A DNA stretch of 16,482 bases from DATNPH01 sp036703315 (GTDB lineage: Bacteria; Cyanobacteriota; Cyanobacteriia; Cyanobacteriales; Coleofasciculaceae), in assembly GCA_036703315.1 (NCBI GenBank), contig DATNPH010000267.1:1-16482 (forward strand). The letters are read 5' to 3'. Shown here one piece after another: positions 13,021 through 16,482 of the stretch; the first letter of the stretch is position 1, and the number at the start of each line of letters is the position of its first letter. The notes beneath the pieces are model-generated. The model saw only the letters and a program-made list of their open reading frames with translations. It was not told the origin of the DNA and did not search any database. The position numbers and the translations under genes were made by a program.

Positions 13021-13398
13021 TCAATTTTTCGTACAAGCTTGCTGCATCAAGATACGGTTGTTTTTATACACCTCTAAAGTTCCAGCCTGTGGGTTATCCA
13101 ACGTGCCATCCCATACCCAATATTCATAATTTCCATTCCGAAACTTATACACTCGAACACCTTCTGTCGCTTGGCTAGTTCCTCCATCCAAACTTAAATT
13201 ACCGTTGGGACTGGTCGCGCGATAGAGCAGTTTACCGGAAGTATGATTCTGCCAAATATTGATGTTGTAGCCACCTCTGCATTTCGTACTCAGGATGATG
13301 CCAGCAGTAGAATCAGCAGAGGCTCTTAAGGAAAAACTAGCTAAGACACTGATTGGCAGAGCAAGGAGTAACGCAGATTTTTTCAGTAGTGTTTTCAT
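13021..13398 (-). CDS. Small secreted cyanobacterial protein
   Basis: This 125-residue product starts at ATG 13398 with a signal peptide (MKTLLKKSALLLALPISVLA, cleavage probably after SLRASA). The mature part reads STKCRGGYNINIWQ, KLLYRATSPNGNLSLDGGT, VYKFRNGNYEYWVWDG, AGTLEVYKNNRILMQQACTK, with two cysteines likely bonded. The beta-rich LLYRAxSxxGxLSLxGGT...YxFxNGxYxYxV pattern resembles uncharacterised secreted cyanobacterial proteins. No clear ribosome site is seen. The frame continues upstream without a stop into the acireductone dioxygenase remnant, so a longer chimeric product is formally possible (see findings). Confidence 0.6.
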   Translation of the reverse strand: MKTLLKKSALLLALPISVLASFSLRASADSTAGIILSTKCRGGYNINIWQNHTSGKLLYRATSPNGNLSLDGGTSQATEGVRVYKFRNGNYEYWVWDGTLDNPQAGTLEVYKNNRILMQQACTKN

Positions 13399-13422
13399 TG
13401 TTTTCAAGAGTGTTGTCAAACT

Positions 13423-13774
13423 AAATACCCCATCACCAGCAATGATGTAGCGGACTTCAGCGTCAGTGTGGTAGTGAGTTGCGTCAAACTTAGCCAGGAG
13501 AGTGCTGAGGTTTGGAATCTCTGGATGCAGCACAATTAAGTCACGAGACTGATAGCCTGCTGTTTGCTTGAGTTCTTCAAAGTAGCTATCAAGCGCTCCC
13601 TTGAACCTGTGCTTTCTCCTCATCGCTGAGGGCATCCTTTGCTAGTAGATTTTGAACGTCTGGATTGTCTCCAATCGACCAGCGCTTTAGCTGAACATTT
13701 AAGGGAGCCAGTTCTCGGGCAATATCATCTACCTGAGTATAAGTTGTACCATCTTCAAGTTTTAGAATTGCCAT
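13423..13774 (-). pseudogene. mtnD: Acireductone dioxygenase (methionine salvage), frameshifted and truncated
   Basis: From ATG 13774 the frame reads MAILKLEDGTTYTQVDDIAR, ELAPLNVQLKRWSIGDNP and DALSDEEKAQV, then stops at TGA 13589. One frame over, ALDSYFEELKQTAGYQSRDL, IVLHPEIPNLSTLLAKFDA and THYHTDAEVRYIIAGDGVF follow. This is the N-terminal two-thirds of acireductone dioxygenase, which acts in the methionine salvage pathway. The His-x-His-x3-Glu metal ligands (HYHTDAE) remain but the last ligand His and about 80-100 C-terminal residues are missing, replaced by the start region of the secreted protein gene. One frameshift plus a deletion make it a pseudogene. Confidence 0.8.
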
Positions 13775-13938
13775 AATACATCTCCAGAATGCAATTGATT
13801 GGGCTGTAGCTCTACAAGAGCTGTGGACTTTAGGGATAAGGTACAGGCGGTCATGGCGGTTAGGTACCTGAGAGTAGTGTGCATGACGGTTCCTTTGAAA
13901 AGGGGAAGAGGCGCAGGGTCATAGCTCCGGAGAAGTCG

Positions 13939-14115
13939 TCAACGTTTTTTCGATGCGAGTTCCCAGACTGCAGCCGCGAATGCTGTGGGAGCTTCCTGGG
14001 GCAGGTTATGTCCGACATTCGGAATGACGCGATGCTGGCGCTGGCCGACGAACTTCGCTGCCGTCGATTTCCCGTCTGTTGCCGGGACGACACCATCCGC
14101 GCCCCCGGTCGTCAT
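13939..14115 (-). pseudogene. C-terminal fragment of an alpha/beta hydrolase
   Basis: The minus strand reads MTTGGADGVVPATDGKSTAA, KFVGQRQHRVIPNVGHNLPQ and EAPTAFAAAVWELASKKR, then TGA at 13939. GADGVVP matches the loop carrying the acidic triad residue, and VGHNLPQEAP the catalytic His segment, of alpha/beta hydrolases. The nucleophile serine and about 200 N-terminal residues are absent, so this is a leftover tail. It is GC-rich, with CGxxCG-style codon use unlike the island at 1928-4859, suggesting origin outside this cyanobacterial background. Open frames on the plus strand over the same bases are shadows. Confidence 0.6.
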
Positions 14116-14154
14116 AGTATTTAGGGTGCATTTACATCTTCTTTGCGTTTGACG

Positions 14155-14802
14155 TTATGCCATTGCTGCTACAACGTCGTCCGTAGACAGAACTGCATTA
14201 GCGAGATACCCAAAGTTGATCAGTGCTGCCTTGTAGCCGTCGCCTAGCTCTGGATGCCGAGGGGCAGCCGTTGCGTCCTTGACGACAAGAACCTCGAATC
14301 CTTGCTCGAGCAGTTCCCGCAGGTGACATTCGACACACAGATTTGCCAGCATTCCGAGCAAAATGACTTTGTTGATGTTGCGCTTACGCAGTTGCAAAAC
14401 AAGGTCGTTGCTCTGCGGTCCATAGACCTTATGGGGACTAGCCACGACGGTCTTACCATCCTCGATAAAGGGCTTGTAGCGATCGAGCCAGTCGGCACCA
14501 GAACCCAAGAAACCGTCGAGACTTAATGGTCCACTGCGAACAAACTCCTTAACCTCAAGCATCATTTGCTCCAGAGTTCCGGCAAATTTCCAGCCATAGT
14601 CAGTGGGATAGTAATAGTGGGGGGAAATGAAAACCTCATATCCATTCTGCTTTGCGGCTTTGAAGACTCGTTCAATGTTCTCGACGGTCTTGTTCTCCTT
14701 GACACTCTCACCCACCAAATCCCAGGAGACACCTTTTTCGCTCAAGACATCGTTCTGCGGATCGATAACGACCACGGCGGTGTCATTCTTATTGATGTTC
14801 AT
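14155..14802 (-). CDS. Isochorismatase-like cysteine hydrolase
   Basis: This 215-residue protein belongs to the isochorismatase-like hydrolases, which include nicotinamidases, ureidoacrylate and carbamoyl hydrolases. The catalytic triad is visible: Asp14 (VVIDPQNDV), Lys125 (PHKVYGPQSNDL) and Cys156 (LGMLANLCVECH), with the usual strand around VILLGMLANLC. The substrate cannot be assigned. The start at ATG 14802 has AAGGAG 7 bases upstream; the frame runs further upstream to 14970 but through the end of the next gene. It lies 40 bases downstream of the SDR gene on the same strand and is probably co-transcribed with it. Confidence 0.85.
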   Translation of the reverse strand: MNINKNDTAVVVIDPQNDVLSEKGVSWDLVGESVKENKTVENIERVFKAAKQNGYEVFISPHYYYPTDYGWKFAGTLEQMMLEVKEFVRSGPLSLDGFLGSGADWLDRYKPFIEDGKTVVASPHKVYGPQSNDLVLQLRKRNINKVILLGMLANLCVECHLRELLEQGFEVLVVKDATAAPRHPELGDGYKAALINFGYLANAVLSTDDVVAAMA

Positions 14803-14842
14803 GGTTTTTCTCCTTGATTGTTGATGTTCACGGTTCTGTTCG

Positions 14843-15589
14843 TTAAATACCACCCGTGATGTGCAGCGTTTCCCCAGTGATCCAGGCTGAATTGGAGGAG
14901 GCGAAGAAGACAGCGGCAGGTGCGATGTCCTGCGGTTGTCCGATGCGACCCAGTGGGGTTTGCGCTTCAATCTGTTTTTGGTAATCGCTCCCGATCACTC
15001 CCGCTGCCTGTATGCCCTCCGTTTCCACCATCCCAGGATTGATGGAGTTGACACGGATCTGGCGTGGACCTAGCTCTTTAGCTAGTGACTTGGTTACAGC
15101 ATCGACAGCTGCTTTGGTGGCGCTATAGACCGAGGCAGTCGCGGGCGTAGCAGTACTGGCGATCGAACTAATGTTGATAATGCTGCCGCCTGCCGAACCA
15201 AAGTGGTTTGCTGCTTGTTGGGAGGTAAGGATTAACCCCAGCACATTGAGATCGAAGTGCTTGTGGAAGTGATCTTCCGTGATGTCTTCAAGCGGCAGAT
15301 ATTCATAAATTCCGGCATTGTTGACCAAGATGTCGAGCCTGCCGAATACGTGCTGGGTCTTTGCAAAAAGCTGTTCGACCTCTGCCTTTTTGGTAACATC
15401 TGCCTGGAGTGCGATCGCCTTCCCACCTGTGCTGGTAATTTCATCAACTACGCGATCGGCTCCTTCTTTGCTAGAAGCGTAGTTGACGACTACGGCTGCA
15501 CCCTCGGCTGCCAGATGTTTGGCAATAGCAGCACCGATTCCTTTGGAGGCACCTGTAACGACTGCGATTTTTCCTTCTAGTTTTTTCAT
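14843..15589 (-). CDS. Short-chain dehydrogenase, classical FabG/glucose-dehydrogenase-like
   Basis: This 248-residue classical SDR is intact. It has TGASKGIG (12-19), NNAG (90-93), Asn115, Ser142, the catalytic Tyr155-x3-Lys159 (YSATK), NPGMVET after the sheet and a C-terminal ITGETLHITGG end. Length and layout fit 3-oxoacyl-ACP reductase/glucose 1-dehydrogenase-like enzymes using NAD(P)H; the substrate is unknown. Asn36-Tyr after the second strand (VVVNYASS) is typical of NADP users. AGGAA lies about 8 bases before the ATG. It is the probable first gene of a two-gene unit with the isochorismatase-like hydrolase. Confidence 0.9.
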   Translation of the reverse strand: MKKLEGKIAVVTGASKGIGAAIAKHLAAEGAAVVVNYASSKEGADRVVDEITSTGGKAIALQADVTKKAEVEQLFAKTQHVFGRLDILVNNAGIYEYLPLEDITEDHFHKHFDLNVLGLILTSQQAANHFGSAGGSIINISSIASTATPATASVYSATKAAVDAVTKSLAKELGPRQIRVNSINPGMVETEGIQAAGVIGSDYQKQIEAQTPLGRIGQPQDIAPAAVFFASSNSAWITGETLHITGGI

Positions 15590-15639
15590 GATGATTCCTG
15601 TGATTACCGAGTGACGCTTAGCAATCTTTCGCGACGATT

Positions 15640-16062
15640 TTAGATATGTTGTCTACTACCGATTGCCGCCGATTGTTCAACTGCATTTATCAGATAGTGC
15701 AAAATCACAGCATCTGCAAATGTCGGTGCCGTTTTTGTTCCACTTTTGAGGTCGGCAGCGAGTAGGGCATAGTTATTGGAAACAGTCGTTGCGATTATCC
15801 CTATATCTGCATTTGCCGTTACATATTTTTGCGGAACCTCGATATCCCGCACAGCAGCATCTTCACCTTGAGCGCCTTGGACTTTAGTTTCGCCAATTCC
15901 AAGATAGCCAAGCGAACTTGTGGCAATCAGATCGCCTTGCATCCCATTAATCTCGAATCTGAAATTGCTGCCGCGTGATAAACCACTTCGAAAATGGGCA
16001 GAAACCACGGAGAGCACTCTCTTGTTAGATAAATCGTTGGGATTGATTTGGATGGTTGTCAT
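15640..16062 (-). pseudogene. C-terminal part of a Gfo/Idh/MocA-family oxidoreductase
   Basis: The 140-residue open frame reads VVSAHFRSGLSRGSNFRFEI, NGMQGDLIATSSLGYLGIGE and then TFADAVILHYLINAVEQSAA, which resembles the C-terminal substrate-binding domain and terminal helix of Gal80-like Gfo/Idh/MocA oxidoreductases. The N-terminal NAD-binding Rossmann domain (about 200 residues) is missing. The first 18 residues do not look like a natural start, though an ATG at 16062 with GGAG about 12 bases upstream keeps it translatable. It is best read as a truncated gene; a free-standing domain is possible but without precedent that I know. Confidence 0.55.
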
Positions 16063-16088
16063 AAGCCTAAAATCTCCATTAGCGACAA

Positions 16089-16319
16089 CTATGCACGCCT
16101 TTCCTCGCGAAACAAACGCAGCACGAATGCTCCCGCCGGAGTTTTCCGTAGCTCCTGATGTACTACAGCCATTTCATCGGGAAATTCATGTAAAGAAAGC
16201 GTTTTCCCACCATACTCGGGTGGTATGAGTATGGGAGCAACGAGACAGGCAAAGGTAAGATCTGCTGAGAAGCAATTCCCAACCAAGTAGGAACGTCCAT
16301 TCGATAGAAGATATAGCAA
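16089..16319 (-). pseudogene. C-terminal fragment of a glutathione S-transferase
   Basis: The frame reads RSYLVGNCFSADLTFACLVA, PILIPPEYGGK, LHEFPDEMAVVHQELRKTPA and GAFVLRLFREERR. YLVGxxFSxADLTFA is the conserved start of helix 6 of glutathione S-transferases, with one residue missing (normally SAADLTFA), and PAGAFVLRLxREERR is a typical end. The glutathione-binding thioredoxin-like N-terminal half is absent, and upstream the frame opens after tandem stops without an ATG. The start at 16319 is a TTG and unlikely to be natural. Confidence 0.6.
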
Positions 16320-16355
16320 AAGGCTCCTATGCTGAGGGCAGAGGGCAGAAGTTTA

Positions 16356-16454
16356 TTACTGATACGTGGTCATTTCAGCCGTTAGATCTGTCCTAACCTT
16401 TATGGCGACACCTATATCTAAACCATCGATTGCGCTCGTGTGAAATGTAGTCAT
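16356..16454 (-). other. Short open frame of unknown meaning
   Basis: From ATG 16454 to TAA 16356 a 32-residue frame reads MTTFHTSAIDGLDIGVAIKV and on. I recognise no family. Given the decayed fragments alongside, it may be a remnant of a longer gene or chance. Confidence 0.2.
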
Positions 16455-16482
16455 GGAATGGCTCTTTGTTTATAGAGGCGAA

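Noticed and set aside
13879..14124. 81-codon plus-strand open frame, Cys-rich
   Set aside because: Antisense to the alpha/beta-hydrolase tail, which matches its family in the opposite strand.
1..16482. All frameshifts being sequencing errors
   Set aside because: Some could be, but internal deletions (12645-12990), an insertion with target duplication (5312-5474), several in-frame stops (6430-6760) and missing gene halves cannot be base-call errors, while many long genes are intact.
1..16482. CRISPR arrays, tRNA or rRNA genes
   Set aside because: No regularly spaced repeats with unique spacers, no cloverleaf-like segments and no rRNA-like conserved sequence were seen on either strand.

Overview
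The window reads as chromosomal DNA of a cyanobacterium, probably one with a large, repeat-rich genome. The evidence is repeated copies of the cyanobacterial octamer GCGATCGC (HIP1), cyanobacterial families (DUF3891, DUF4278, DUF302) and short palindromic repeats inserted in and between genes. No rRNA, tRNA or CRISPR array is visible.

Layout. 1-1841: a DUF3891 gene running off the left edge, an uncharacterised 88-aa gene, a vapBC locus with a frameshifted toxin, and a second decayed copy of the 88-aa gene. 1928-4859: an intact, co-directional three-gene island encoding a DUF262 (ParB/GmrSD-N-like) protein, a HEPN-domain putative RNase and a C5-cytosine DNA methyltransferase. This is the most interesting system here, a candidate restriction/abortive-infection-like module. 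4891-6423: a second vapBC-like locus with intact antitoxin and gutted toxin, the tail of a type I restriction methylase (HsdM) split by a small hairpin-bearing insertion, and a DUF559 endonuclease-like gene bracketed by G/C-rich palindromes and 41-bp direct repeats. 6430-7432: two pseudogenes, the second a secreted WD40-type protein. 7451-11560: intact housekeeping or accessory genes (short-chain dehydrogenase, UBP zinc finger, peptidoglycan-binding-like protein, DUF4278, a secreted protein, DUF302) separated by inverted-repeat elements. 12047-16454: a minus-strand set with a cupin, a disulfide-reductase pseudogene carrying an internal deletion, a small secreted protein joined to a broken acireductone dioxygenase, an alpha/beta-hydrolase tail, intact isochorismatase-like and short-chain dehydrogenase genes, and C-terminal fragments of a Gfo/Idh/MocA oxidoreductase and a glutathione S-transferase.

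How it fits together. The left 6.4 kb resembles a defence-gene graveyard in which one module is still fully open. The HIP1 octamer is absent from 1865 to 6435, a stretch that contains the module, although it is frequent on both sides; this fits recent acquisition. In both toxin-antitoxin loci the antitoxin is intact and the toxin broken. The 88-aa gene and the leader of the WD40 protein recur as short fragments joined together at 11016-11142, showing that material has been copied around within this region. All functional statements rest on recognition of motifs by eye; no database search was run.
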